Source: Hirundichthys speculiger (taxonomy: Eukaryota; Chordata; Actinopteri; Beloniformes; Exocoetidae). From it: a stretch of DNA of 64,000 bases. Shown in pieces: positions 1-11,170 of this stretch (its first letter is position 1; the number at the start of each line of letters is the position of its first letter). The notes under the pieces were generated by a model. That model worked only from the letters and a program-made list of their open reading frames with translations. It did no database searches and was not told where the DNA came from. The translations under genes were made by a program, and so were the position numbers. The stretch lies in assembly GCA_018398805.1 (NCBI GenBank), contig JAGFBZ010000817.1, forward strand, positions 1,320,001 through 1,384,000, written 5' to 3'.

Positions 1-230
1 CTGGAGTAAATTAGTTAAATTACATTCATTGTAGTGTTGTGTTCTTTTAATCTTGGCAAATTATTTTTTGAGAAAATTATTGGTCCACCAAGTATTGAAT
101 ATTCAAAATATTGTGAAGACATAATCTGATTGGTGCATGCACCATTTAAAGCATCAACTGTATTTCTTATTGGTTTCCTTACAGCTTTTCAGAGTGAAGA
201 GTAATAAAGGGGAACTTTGGATTAAGGACT

Positions 231-690
231 TTAAAACTTAAGGAGTTGCAGCGGATTTGTCGGCTGCACATCCATGATGCAAATCACCCATTCCACCACA
301 TCCCAACGCTGCTCTATTGAATTGAGATCTGGTGTCTGTGGAGGCCATTTGAGTTCAGTGAACTCATCATGTTCAAGAAAGCAGTCTGAGATGATTTGCC
401 TCTTATGACATGGAGCGTTATCCTCCTGGAAGTAGCCATCAGAAGATGGGTACACTGTGGTCATAAAGGAATGGACATAGTTAGCAACAATACTCGGCTG
501 TGGCGTTGACAGGAATCTCAATTGGTACTAATGGGCCCAAAGTGTACCAGGAAAATATCCCCCACACCATTACACCACCAGCAGCAGCCTGAACCGCTGA
601 TACAAGGCAGGATGGGTCCATGCTTTCACGTTGTTGTTGCCAAATTATGACCCTATCATCCGAATGTCGCAGCAGAAAAGCTGTAAGTAG
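231..690 (-). pseudogene. Tc1/mariner transposase remnant, C-terminal half
   Basis: This is a decayed DDE transposase of the Tc1/mariner superfamily, which cuts and pastes its element at TA sites. Reading the minus strand from high to low coordinates, one frame gives GGVMVWGIFSWYTLGP, typical of the middle of the catalytic domain. A second frame, open for 97 codons from about 521 to 231, gives FQEDNAPCHK with the second catalytic aspartate and then KWPPQTPDLNSIEQRWD around the third acidic position. The change of frame near 521-540 shows an indel. The N-terminal helix-turn-helix half and both terminal inverted repeats are missing, so the copy cannot move. Family membership is clear from the motifs. 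The exact subfamily is not assigned. Confidence 0.9.
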
Positions 691-1080
691 TTAAGGTGAC
701 AGCTCGTCATTAAATGGATGTCTGCTCAGCCCCCGGCTGCTGTCTTGACTTCAAGCCAAAGACAGTGAGGTAGTCTGTGGCTTTTGCCCCTGGACCCTTA
801 GATGCCAACCCAGAGCTGGTTGTGGAGAACTTTTAAATAAGATTAACAGCATAATAGGCCATATATAGGCCAAAAAAAAAAAAAAAAAAAAAGGAGAGAG
901 GTTTATTTATTTATGGATTTATGTCTATACTGACTGAGCACTGTGCCTGTCCTCGGTTTTGGATAGGACACTTTATTTACCTTTTGTATGAATTTTTCAT
1001 TTAAGTACCCATCTTTCTTGTGTTTATCATCATTTGCCACATAATTAAAGCAACCTCAGTCTAAATTTAAGAAAAAATTA
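691..1080. other. no gene seen; poly-A tract
   Basis: Nothing coding is supported here. The only notable item is a run of 21 A at 872-892, which could be the tail of an old retroposon, although no recognisable body lies beside it. Confidence 0.5.
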
Positions 1081-1151
1081 CTATTGTCGACTAATCGTTT
1101 TAATAGTCTGTGACTAGTTGACTATTAAAATAGTCGTTAGTTGCAACCCTA
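1081..1151. mobile_element. hAT-type element end with subterminal palindrome
   Basis: The segment ends in GTTAGTTGCAACCCT, and inside it are GTCGACTAATCG and an imperfect inverted pair around TTAATAGTC / GACTATTAA. On the other strand it starts with AGGGTTGCAACTAACGA, a terminal motif recognised from fish hAT-like non-autonomous elements. No matching opposite end is seen nearby, so this is a solitary end fragment. The family call comes from motif memory, not from a search. Confidence 0.55.
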
Positions 1152-2429
1152 CTTGTACATAATTCATTCTATCATCATCATGAACATCATTCTATTCTGT
1201 AAATATTTCAAATTGTGTGTGTGAGCATATGTATAATCTGTATATACAATTATAACTTTGCAACAGTTCCATTCAAAGTGTCGGTTTACCCGGCCCTTGG
1301 TTAAAGCTCGGAGAAGATCTTGTGCATGAGGCTTTGCATTCATATAGAAAAACTATGTGAGTGTTAATCTCAGTAGTTCTCCATTTAGAAGCAGATGGGC
1401 TGAAGTCTAATCCTGAGAAGTGTAGCATTGTCATATGCATTGAACAAAAACACTGGTCGCCGGGAAACTGCTGCTTTCCCCACAAACAACAGATAAAAAA
1501 TGTTACATAAGCGGAGCTGAAGGACAACAACATCATCTGTGCGCAAGAGAATGGCTGTATTAACATGTGCACATGCTGCATGCACTTTTCTTTTTTTCTT
1601 CTCCTCACCTGATTTCTTGTTTACAGTGCAAATCACTAAGACATAAACGCAGCAAAGAGTTCACTCATGCTACACAAATGTACCAGATGGCAAACACAAA
1701 CGAGCCTTTCATGGTGTTGTATTTAGAAGGTTTACTGTGGTATGTGAGATGGCTTGAGTCAGTTATCTCAGTAATGATGAATAACATGGCATTTCTTTGA
1801 GCATCTATGGAGCAGGAGGGTAAAGACTAAACACACATTGTTCTGTGTTTCACAAGCGTTATGCTCCATTATTCTGCAGCTCACAAAAGATGACGACCAA
1901 TAAAAAGCAGTTAGCTGCTGGCAGGAATCACTCTGAGGCATCCACACAATGACGGCAATCACAGGTGCTAAACAGCCCTTGTCAGAAAATCCCACCCTCT
2001 CTGAGGTTCTTTCATTGGGGAAGTGAAGCTTTGCCTCTCAAAAGCCTGTCTGTACAATAACAGATGAACATGTTTTTAATGAAAAATATTCATAAGGGGG
2101 TAACATGAATCAAATGTGATGTGGTGGCTGTGAAAACCGCAAACAATGCCAAGCTGAATCACCAGATCATCTGGAGAAAAAGGGCTGTTTAATTAGTCAG
2201 TACTGTGCATGAAGAAGTCTGATTGCTGACACTCAAGCGTTGTTTATCACTTGCATCTATTTTACACCAACAGTGTGAATGAGACCACATCATTTTCATG
2301 TGTTGGAGAACATGCTGAATATTTGGTATTTTAAGTGTCGCCTAACTTTAAATATATGATGTAACGCAACTCAGGAACATTCCTTAACGCCCCAGGAGGG
2401 GTTGGGGCAAAATACATGGTTTATATATA
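1152..2429. other. AT-rich spacer, nothing recognised
   Basis: Several short open frames of 75-111 codons occur on both strands, but none shows a protein motif, a convincing splice context or a repeat identity. I treat them as chance frames. Simple non-coding spacer is the best description. Confidence 0.5.
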
Positions 2430-2794
2430 CAGTCATGGAAAAAATTATTAGACCACCATTTTTTCTTCACTTTCTTGTTCATTTTAATACCTGGTACCAC
2501 TAAACGTCATCATGTGACTAAAACATGAAAAAGAAAACACTGAATGCATAAAAGCAGTGTTTTTGGCAGTACAACGCCATAGCTATTGATGTAAAAACTG
2601 AAGTGATTTAGGTTATAATCAAGAAAACCATGGAAAATGGTAAGATATCAGCTCTTAAATAAAACTCTTATGAGCAATCTTTGTGGTTATCGTTATGTTT
2701 GTCCAAACAAATGTACCTTTAGTTGTACCAGGCATTAAAATGAACAAGAAACTGAAGAAAACAAGGGTGGTCTAATAATTTTTTTCCATGACTG
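2430..2794. mobile_element. 365-bp Tc1/mariner-type MITE with TA target site
   Basis: The two ends are inverted copies of each other over roughly 75 bp, beginning CAGTCATGGAAAAAATTA and continuing through TTAGACCACC and TTCTTGTTCATTTTAAT with a few mismatches. A TA dinucleotide lies directly outside each end (2428-2429 and 2795-2796), which is the signature of Tc1/mariner insertion. The roughly 200-bp centre has no coding capacity. The element therefore depended on a transposase encoded elsewhere. It abuts exactly the left edge of the repeat that follows. Confidence 0.85.
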
Positions 2795-3026
2795 TATGCC
2801 ATCTCTACAATGCTCACTTTTTTTCAAGCAATCCACAGGTAGAGAGTCAGACTGGTGCCCCAGGATACTAACAACTTTGCCAGCTCAGAAGCAATCTTTA
2901 GTGTTGTAGCCACAGACTCTCTTAAAGGAGAGTTACGCCCTTTAAAAAAAAAAAAAAAAAAAAAAAAAAGTTGCCAATTTTGTGATGCTCAAATGAAAGG
3001 TGGAGGTGGAGTTAACATCTCAACTT

Positions 3027-3027
<1 letters not shown>
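2795..3027. repeat. ~235-bp dispersed repeat, copy 1
   Basis: This stretch, from TATGCCATCTCTACAATG to GTTAACATCTCAACTTC, recurs almost letter for letter at 22951-23187 in the same orientation. Differences are a few substitutions and the lengths of a T tract and an internal A tract (26 A here at 2944-2969). On the right it runs straight into a (CA)n(TA)n microsatellite, where the other copy continues with unrelated sequence. The left edge coincides with the TA of the neighbouring MITE. The family is unknown to me. Confidence 0.85.

Positions 3028-3114
<87 letters not shown>
3027..3114. repeat. (CA)n(TA)n microsatellite
   Basis: About five CA units pass into roughly 39 uninterrupted TA units. 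The open frames reading IYIYIY across it are artefacts of the repeat. It is likely length-variable between individuals. Confidence 0.97.
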
Positions 3115-3118
<4 letters not shown>

Positions 3119-4810
3119 GAAGAGATGTGAGACCACAGTACCCAAAATAATCAACCATGAAATACATTTTTTGTCACTGCAATAAAATTATGCGCAGCAA
3201 AATACAGAAATTATAGATACTGGATGAATGATTTGCAACATTCCATCAAATAGATCCTGTCAGACTGTGGAAATATGTCTTTGTATTTTAAAATGAAGTC
3301 TTAAGCAGAGATGGAAAATGTGAAGGTGGTGAGGTGTCATCAGGAGCGACGCTGCCCCACTGCCTCAACAACTGAGGCCACTGTTACTGCCTGACTTCTC
3401 TCTCAGGGCTCTTCTACAGGGCGGCTAGTGGAGATCGATGAACGGTGGCGTTAGAGCGGGCTATCTTTCAACAGCACTTCCACTGCCCCCAATCACAGTC
3501 ATCTATCCTCTGTGGGTGTCTCTGATGTCTCAAGAAACTGGGCGGCCTCAGCGATAGATGACTGCTGGCTTAGCTGGAAGAACACATCCATCAGTTGAGA
3601 GGATTGCCCCCCCCACCCCCCACCCCCCCCCCCACCCCACCCAATCTGTTCACCTGCTTCTCTCAATTTGCACATGCATTTCATTTTATTCGCTGGCCTG
3701 AATGCCATTTATGATGAGTTGCTCGACAGGCTCCAGAAGACTCTTAATTATAGGTGTGGGAAAAGAAAAAAAAAACAAAAAAAGGGAATCAGATGGCAGG
3801 AGGAAACATGGAATGCTGGGAGATTAGAAAAGAGAGGCTGAGGGAGGAAGCGATAGAGAAGGGACATACGTCAGACATGCACCACTACTCCCTTCATACA
3901 GGGGCAATCTATTAAAATAATAAAGCCTAGCATTGTGCTGAAGGTTAAGCTCACAATAAACCTGACAGGGAGGCAGGAAGAGGAGCAACACTGGCAGGCA
4001 AATAAACAAAACTACTACTGTTGTGTCAGTGTCCACTTTATTATCTGTGCTGCACTCTTCTGGAGGAGTTAATTGCTCTCTTTTAAACTCGAGACACAGT
4101 CATATATTTGATCATTACCCTAAAACGCCTCACATGAATCATTCAATTACATCAAAGCCTCAAAGGTTGCTCCACATCAGCTTTGGTGCACTAAGCATGC
4201 ATTAGATTCAGACTGCAACCAGATCCAGCAACGCGCTGTGGGACTGGAAGAAATTAACTGCCAGACGGGCATCTTAAATCCAACAGAGATGCAAAGAGAT
4301 TTCATGTTCTCTCCAGCTGCTTTAAAACTGTCCTGGTCGTGGACACTCTTCATCTATCACCTGATATCACTCGTTTTACAAGTGCGCTAAACTGGATAAT
4401 GGACGGATACCAGACATCGGACCCCCCACCCCCCAAAGGAGATGCAGTAGATGGATAAATTATAGGTTTAATTACGAGCTGGGAACGTATTGCATCATTT
4501 GAGGTGTGAGATGTAAGACTGTTTAAATAGATCCAACCTCTTAGATAAATCTGTAGCAGTAGCATGAGTCGATTAGGGCTCAATGACGATGTAATTAACT
4601 GTGCAGGGATGGAGTCATTAATATGAGTCACAGTGATTATATTAATGAAACACACTCATGTAGGATAGGATTACATCAATCAATACCCAAATCATTCTGT
4701 GATTAGACAACTATTTATATTCAATACAAGTCAAAAGTTTGGATGCATCTTTCTATTCAGTTTATAACAAGTGTTTCATTTGTATTGCAGAATTTTATAT
4801 CTATATATAT
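3115..4810. other. spacer with C-rich tract and possible conserved non-coding block
   Basis: No gene is supported. A cytosine-rich tract interrupted by single A bases lies at 3607-3642. The stretch 4430-4660 is free of recognisable repeats and contains homeodomain-type cores (TTTAATTACG, GTAATTAACT, TCATTAATATGAGTCA). That is suggestive of regulatory sequence but unproven without an alignment. Confidence 0.35.
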
Positions 4811-5241
4811 TAGGGCTGTAGCGATACACTAATCTCGCAATATGATATGATACACGATATTCTGCTCACGATACAATATATCGATATTCATCTTACAATA
4901 CATTTACATCATTTTCCGAAAGATTTTAAAGGGACAAAGTGATTTTGGTGACATCTTGTGTGTTCCAATGACTTTGTTTGAATTAACTGAACTGAAAGCA
5001 TCAATTACACATTATATGGCTGACAGGCAGCTTGCAAATGCTGGACAAAATGAATAAAATGTTTGTTGAGAAAAATAGTTTCATTTATTTAAACAGTGCA
5101 AATTGTTGCTTGCAAGCTTTTAAAGGTGGGACACGAGGGTTTTGAAAGAAGCTTAGAATATCGATACCCGTGGCTGAAAAATCGATACTTGATAAAATTT
5201 TGATATATATATCGCAGAATCGATAAAATCGCTCAGCTCTA
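4811..5241. mobile_element. hAT-like MITE, 431 bp
   Basis: The left end begins TAGGGCTGTAGCGATAC and the right end closes ATCGCTCAGCTCTA, an imperfect inverted pair. Both subterminal zones are rich in CGATA and ATCGAT motifs, as in a common class of fish hAT non-autonomous elements. The flanks are AT alternations (TATATATAT on the left, ATATATATC on the right), compatible with an 8-bp target duplication, although the low complexity weakens that evidence. No coding frame of note lies inside. Confidence 0.75.
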
Positions 5242-5278
5242 ATATATATCTACACACACATGCACACACACATTTTTA

Positions 5279-6634
5279 CAACCCGAATTTCAGAAATTTC
5301 AGAATTTCGAATTTTTTTAGATTCGAATGCACTGAAAACTAAGAGAATTTCCCACATAAGCCAATATTTTATTCACAACAGAACATAGATAACATAACAA
5401 ATGTCATGGGAAATTTTGCACTTTTATCCACTAAATTAACTCATTTCAAATTTCATATTTGATGTCTGCTACAGGTCTCAAAAAAATTGGCAGAGGCACA
5501 AGAAATGGCTTAAAAAGCAAAAATATTTTAAAAAGATTCAGCTAGGAGAACATCTAGGAACTAATGACATTAATAATGGTTACGTTATAAAGCTATAAAA
5601 GGGATGTCTTAGAGAGGCAGAGTCTCCCAGAAGTAAACGTGGGCAGAGGCTCACCAGTCCGTGAAAAAGTGTGTAAAAATATTGTGGAATACTTTAAAAA
5701 CAATGTTCGTCAATGTCAAATTGCAAATCTCAATCATCTCCAGTGCAGAACATCATCAAAACATCCAGAGAAACTGAAGACATCTCTTTGTGGTCATAGA
5801 CAAGGCTGAAGACCTTTACTGGATGTCCCTGGTCTTCAGACAACACTGCATCACTCATCAGCATGACTGTGTCAATGACATTACTAAAAGTGCCCAGCAA
5901 TACTTCCAGAAACCACTGTCAGTAAACACAATCCACCTTGCCATCTGCAGATTCCAACTAAAGCTCCATCATGTAAAGAGGAAGCCATATTTGAACATGG
6001 TTCAGAAGCACCATCGTGTCCTGCAGGCCAAGACTCATTTAAAATGGACTGTTTCAAAGTGGGAAAGTTTTCTATGATCAGATGAGTTCAAGTTTGACAT
6101 TCTTGTTGGTAATCACAGACGCCGTGTCCTCGGGGCTAAAGAGGAGGGAGACCTTCCAGCGTGTTAGCAGCGTTCACTTCAAAAGCATCTCTGATGGTAT
6201 GGGGTGTATAAGTGCACACGGTATGGGTAGCTTGCATGTTTTGGAGGAACTATGAGTGGTGAAAGGTATGTAAAGGTTTGAGAGCAACATATGTTCCCCT
6301 CTAGATGACGTCTATTTCAGTAAAGACCTAGTGTATTTTCAGCAGGACAATGCAGCTATTACAACAGCGTGGCTTCATCACCGAGAGAGAATATTTAGCG
6401 CATCATCAAACAAAAAATATGTCAAAGACGACCACAAACTCTTCAGCACCTAAAAACCTATATCAGGCAAGCATGGGGCCAAATTCCAACACTGAAACTC
6501 CAGAAATTCATAACAGAACTCAATGTTCTGTTGTGAATAAAATATTGGCTCATGTGATTTGAAAGTCTTTTAGTTTGCATTTTATCAATATATGAATATA
6601 AAAAAATGTCCCAACTTTCCTGGAATTTGGGTTG
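5279..6634 (+). mobile_element. Tc1/mariner-like element, nearly full length, inactive
   Basis: The element opens with CAACCCGAATTTC and closes with GGAATTTGGGTTG, with TA on each side (5277-5278 and 6635-6636). In between are pieces of one transposase gene in shifting frames. They include an N-terminal helix-turn-helix region, SDEFKFD around 6080 with the first catalytic aspartate, a segment like GNHRRRVL, and FQQDNA near 6340 with the second. The expected third acidic block, normally SPDLSPIEN in this family, is missing. The frame passes from LHHRER straight to sequence that normally follows it, so a deletion of about 50 bp is inferred. Frameshifts and this deletion make the copy dead. It is the longest of five same-orientation copies of the family in the window. 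Confidence 0.88.
5700..6480 (+). pseudogene. Tc1-family transposase pseudogene inside the 5.3-kb element
   Basis: The longest intact piece (5790-6077) reads through a basic region ending SKWESFL, which in this family precedes the first catalytic segment. That segment follows in another frame as SDEFKFD. Downstream, the part around the second aspartate is open again. The protein would belong to the DDE Tc1/mariner class with an N-terminal paired-like helix-turn-helix. At least three frame changes, plus loss of the third catalytic residue block near 6390, rule out a working enzyme. Confidence 0.8.
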
Positions 6635-8303
6635 TATTTTGACTGAAACTAACTTTACCAGTGAGCTGTCTAAAGCCAGATAGATCATTTAGAAATACTG
6701 TAGGATCATATTTTCCACAAGTCTGTATTAAAACTCTGAAGTATGAAAAATGAGAATTTACAAACCATGAAAATATATTCTAATTGTGTGAATACTCAAA
6801 CACCCTTTAAAAAATGTTTCAGACTATGCAAAAAGTTTTTTTTTTTTAAATATATATTTCAGAGTTATTAATATAAAAGCAACTGTAGTGAAATTCGAGA
6901 GTAAGTTTCAATGGTATGAAGGTTTAAAGTCATGCACTAAAGGCATGGACAGTCTCTTTGGCAGGTGAGGACAATGGCTGCCGCCAAACAGCTCAATCCA
7001 TCCTTCTCGATCATCTCTGAATGCAAAAGGCCAAGATGGCAGCTTCATTATGACAATCCTACAACAGTAGTCCACAAACCAGTGGGTGACATCACAGAGG
7101 TCAGATCACATTGGCTATTATAACATGTATGCTTTGAAAAATAGTCAGCCGAAATCATTTCATCTAAATTATGATAATATGCTTGTTTCCCCCCCCCGTA
7201 AAAATATTGCTCGAGTCTATGTTACTCAATATTTAGGAAGCGCATGTAAACTCTCTTTATGCTACCTATTTACCATTTCAGAATAACATTCTTTTTTCTT
7301 TTTTAACCTCGCGTCAGCACTTTCCAAATGCCAACTCAATAGCAGATATCAGCTCCAGACCTTTTATCTGCTTCATTTGCGGTTATCCATTATTTCCCAC
7401 TATGATTAATGTGTTATCTTTTTTAATTTAAGCATGTTACAAAAAGGCTGCATAACAAAATGCTTAATAAATGAAGGTCTAAACAGATTTTAGATGAGGC
7501 AGTTTACAAAACAAGGCTAATGGTCTTTCCTAAATAACAATACAACCTAAATAAAAGTTCTTATTTTCAGGAAGTATCCATTTTAAGACCTGTGTGTTCT
7601 TCCCAGTTGTACATCCAGTAATACTTTGGCTCACCCAAGTGAGAGGGGGGAAAAAAAAAACAGGACCGACATCTCATCTATGTTGCTTCTGCTACTATGC
7701 TCCTTTCTGACGGACAGGTTTCAGTGGACGTCCAGATCAGTGATCCATACAGAGAGCCAGCTAAGTATTATCCTCCAGCTATTCTTCCTTTTGGAGAAAT
7801 GGGCACATAACCAATGTGGCCCTGAAAGCATGTACAATATAAAGTCCTCCAGGTTTTTAATAAGAAGAGTGGGTGGAGAGGAGGAGGGAAGGGAACAGGG
7901 CCCCAGGTACACGTGAAAGGGTTGTAATCATGTTTGAAGTTCAAGTCCAATTACTTCAGTCTGAATGCACATTTACAATCTTCTGTCATCATCCTGACCG
8001 ATTGTGTTGAAACCGACAAGGACAAGAGATGCGAGAAAATAAGCAACACTGAGAGCATTCCTCAGTTATTGCTTGATTGCTTCCTTTGCAGTGTAACAAA
8101 AAGAAAATTGAAATCCTTTTACAAGATTGAGCAGTGAACATGTTTATATTTGAAATTTTGCTGGGATGTTACTTTTTTACATTTCAGAATGTATCGGACA
8201 GAACCTGTAAATGCTTTTTTTTTTTTTTTTAATACAAGTTCAAAGTTTTATATGTTATACATAATTTTTCCAAAGAAACAAGATGGTGATGATAAACAAA
8301 ATA
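6635..8303. other. spacer, nothing recognised
   Basis: No repeat family, splice-flanked exon or RNA gene could be supported. Short homopolymers occur, including runs of T near 6838-6847 and 8217-8231 and A near 7652. The open frames present are short and without motifs. Confidence 0.5.
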
Positions 8304-8662
8304 CAGGTGCTGGTCATAAAATTAGAATATCGTGAAAAAGTTTATTTATTTCAGTAATTCCATTCAAAAAGTGAAACCTGTATATTCAATTCATTCATTA
8401 CACACAGACTGATATATTTCAAGTGTTTATTTCTATTAATATTGATTAATATTGTATCGGTCTTCAGTAATATTGTAATTTTCTGGGATGCTGAATTTGG
8501 GATTTTCATTAGTTGTCAGTTATAATAATCAATATTAATAGAAATAAACACTTGAAATATGTCAGTCTGTGTGTAATGAATGAATTTAATATACAGGTTT
8601 CACCTTTTGAATGGAATTACTGAAATAAATAAACTTTTTCACGATATTCTGACCAGCACCTG
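8304..8662. mobile_element. 359-bp foldback MITE (Tc1/mariner type)
   Basis: Each end begins CAGGTGCTGGTCA, and the inverted arms extend for about 145 bp, almost to the centre. They differ by only a few substitutions and one gap of about 8 bases just inside the right end. TA lies outside both ends (8302-8303 and 8663-8664). The single strand would fold into one long hairpin. There is no coding content, so the element is non-autonomous. High arm similarity argues for a relatively young insertion. Confidence 0.9.
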
Positions 8663-8739
8663 TAGCTGTTTTCCAGCTGTTCCATTCGAAAGACCAAAAT
8701 AAAAACACCCAAAACTTGAAGATCTAGGACTGAGTTCAG

Positions 8740-9036
8740 CCATCCTAGAGAGACAGAGTCGCTGGTCCTCAACATCGAGAGGAGCCAGTTGAGGGGGTTG
8801 GGGGATGTGATCAGGATGCCTCCTGGACACCTCCTGTTGGAGGTGTTTTAAACATGTCCAGCTGAGAGAAGACCACCAGGAAGACCCATGACATGCTGAA
8901 GAGACTTCATCTCCCAGCACTCTCTCCAGCCAGGAGGTGACTGGGGGAGAGGGAGGTCTGGGCCTCTCTGCTTAAACTGCAGACCCAGCAACCCAAATCC
9001 AGATAAGGGGAAGTTGACGGATGGAGAAATGTGCAA
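8740..9036 (+). mobile_element. LINE 3' end (end of the reverse-transcriptase ORF)
   Basis: Translation of the plus strand in broken frames gives a run resembling the tail of a fish non-LTR retrotransposon protein. It has a segment like IERSQLRGLGDVIRMPPGHL, then RRPPGRPMTC, then WGRGRSGPLCL, followed by the usual ending ATCCAGATAAGGGGAAG and GACGGATGG. Stop codons and indels are present. The upstream polymerase domain is absent, as expected for 5'-truncated LINE insertions. The clade is not assigned. Confidence 0.65.
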
Positions 9037-9264
9037 CATCAACATGGTTTTTGTAAAATGAGCTGCGATGCACTTCCTCCAGGTGGAGGTGCATTTCAAC
9101 TAGATATTCATGTATTACATGGACATCCAGTTTTTAGTTTTGATATCAAGATATAAACATTAAAATTTCCCTTTTGCAAAGAGCCTAACTGCAAAATAAA
9201 TAAAATACATTTGTTTTGCACATTGAAAAGAAAACAACGTATTGGAAACTTCAGCTGTAAGGCA

Positions 9265-9406
9265 GTCTCCCATGATGATCTGGTCTCCCATGATGATCTG
9301 GTCTCCAACATGATGATCTGGTCTCCCATGATGATCTGGTCTCCCATGATGATCTGGTCTCCCATGATGATCTGGTCTAACATGATGATCTGGTCTAACA
9401 TGATGG
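9265..9406. repeat. 18-bp minisatellite, about eight units
   Basis: The unit CATGATGATCTGGTCTCC starts at 9271, 9289, 9309, 9327, 9345, 9363, 9381 and 9399 (the last is partial), with one 2-base insertion between the second and third units. The last units carry TAA instead of TCC. Because 18 is a multiple of three, frames stay open through it and give false proteins. There are no unique spacers, so it is not a CRISPR. Confidence 0.95.
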
Positions 9407-11112
9407 CACAACAGCCTTAAAAAAGGCTGGCTGCTGTATTAATACCAGAAAAAGTTTATGAAAAATACAGTTTTGTTTTGTACTAACAAACTGTGGCAGT
9501 TGGTTCTGAAATGGCCTGCAAGCATCTGGAAGAGAAGGTTAACGATCAAATCTGTGCATCCCAGCTTAGCTTAGCTTAGCTAATGCTAAACTATGATGCC
9601 TTACATTCCTTCTAATCAAATCTGTTCATCCATCCTTGTTCCAAACATTTCCAATGACATTTGAAATGTGTGACAGCCAACAGCCATACTTGTTTGTTCC
9701 ACACAGATGCCATTAACTGGATTACAGGGGGTCAGGCAGAGTCAGCTCCTGAACTCACCAACAGCAGTCTTCAGAAACCTGCGGGTAACGCCACGCGAAA
9801 GATTTGTCTTTCCATAAATTACCCACTAACAACCATAAATTGTGGTTATACAGTCTATAAATGACAGCTATAAACGAGCAACGGTATAAACAAATGTTCT
9901 CTCTCATCAGGTGGAGCACGTTAAAGAGCACGTTAATTGTTGATCTTTTTTTTTAAACCTTTTGTCTTTGTCTGAATTTTGAATGCATCTTATCAGACCA
10001 TCCAACAGTGTAATGGTTTGACTGTTTCATAGAGGAATTAACTGATAATGCTCTGCACTTGCTCTCATCGCATGCAAAGGTTTTTTTTCTTTCCCTCTGT
10101 TTTATGTGTATTAAATATTGGAAAAATAGATCTATTTTTTGTTTCTCTTTTTTAAATAGTGGCCGATAAATTCATGAGCCAAAGAGAAACAAATAAGAGT
10201 TATGTAAAGTGGCAGGTCTTATTTCCCCTCTGCTGTAGAAGCAATCGATAGCAGAGGCAGGCCCAGACGTTTGACAGCGGAAAACTGCTTACTCTTCATT
10301 TGAACAATATGTAATCAATCAATGCCAGAGGATGGTTACAGCCCTTTCCAAACTAAGTGGGGAAACAGTGGGATTACTAGCTTGGTGGCATTTATAAATT
10401 GAGCCCAATGAGAGGAGGGCCACCAAGAGACTCCCGGTCAACGTAATTACACCGGCAGGACAATAAATCCGAGCCACAGATCTTTTACAGTGGAGCTGCA
10501 GTAAATTCAGTTTCTTTTTCTTACACTGCCTTATTGCAATAAAGAAGAAAAAAACATGTTTTTGTTGCTCTCTAAAGACAGCGGAAAACGGAGATACAAA
10601 AAAGAGGGAAAAAAAGAAGAAACAAACAAACCGTGGCCTTGGCTGCTACAAATCTTCGCAGCCTTTGCTTCAGGCTAAGCTGTGAGTCATAGAAAAGATT
10701 TAGATCTGCACACACACACACAAAGAGTTGACTCATACATATGACTGCATGGTACACTGGAGGAAAATCTGCATTTGGTACCCTTGAAACAATGAAAGGG
10801 TAAAGTGCACTTTATGTCCATTCCCTTCAGGGAAATATGAAAGACACAGGAGCAAGTTAAAAGACCTGAATTGATTTAGGACTCCATGTTTCGTCTGGGG
10901 ACATTTACAAAGGATGTATGTCAGACAATTAGAAAGAGACATTTCTGGGAGCGCAGACATCATACAGATCTGTATGACATTGAGACAACAAACGTACCTT
11001 TTTACAAGAGCATTTTGCTAATATCTCTTTTAATCCATTTATTGTTCTTAACACTTTTATTTTTATCTATTTATTTATTTTTTATATATATATTTTTTTT
11101 TTCCATTTTTTG
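9407..11112. other. spacer with candidate conserved non-coding block
   Basis: Nothing coding is supported. The part from about 10240 to 10500 is repeat-free, moderately GC-rich and contains a string of plausible factor sites (ATAAATTGAGCCCAATGAG, CGTAATTACACC, GGACAATAAATCC). This makes it a reasonable candidate regulatory block. A small (CA)n occurs near 10711-10723. Confidence 0.3.
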
Positions 11113-11170
11113 TTGTTAGCACTTTGAGATTTTAAATATAAAGTGCAATACAAATAAAATTTATTATTAA
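11113..11170 (+). mobile_element. LINE 3' tail fragment
   Basis: TTAGCACTTTGAGAT, then AAAGTGCAATACAAATAAAA and TTATTATTAA match the conserved 3' terminus used by L2-type fish retroposons, which share a hairpin-forming tail and a short terminal microsatellite. Only the last ~60 bp can be recognised. Confidence 0.55.

Noticed and set aside
2855..3185. Open frames with long Ile-Tyr repeats
   Set aside because: Products of the (TA)n microsatellite, as also at 13484-13807 and 14742-14939.
9108..9420. Overlapping frames with a hexapeptide repeat, also considered as a CRISPR array
   Set aside because: Direct tandem repeat with no unique spacers. Both strands stay open because the unit length is 18.
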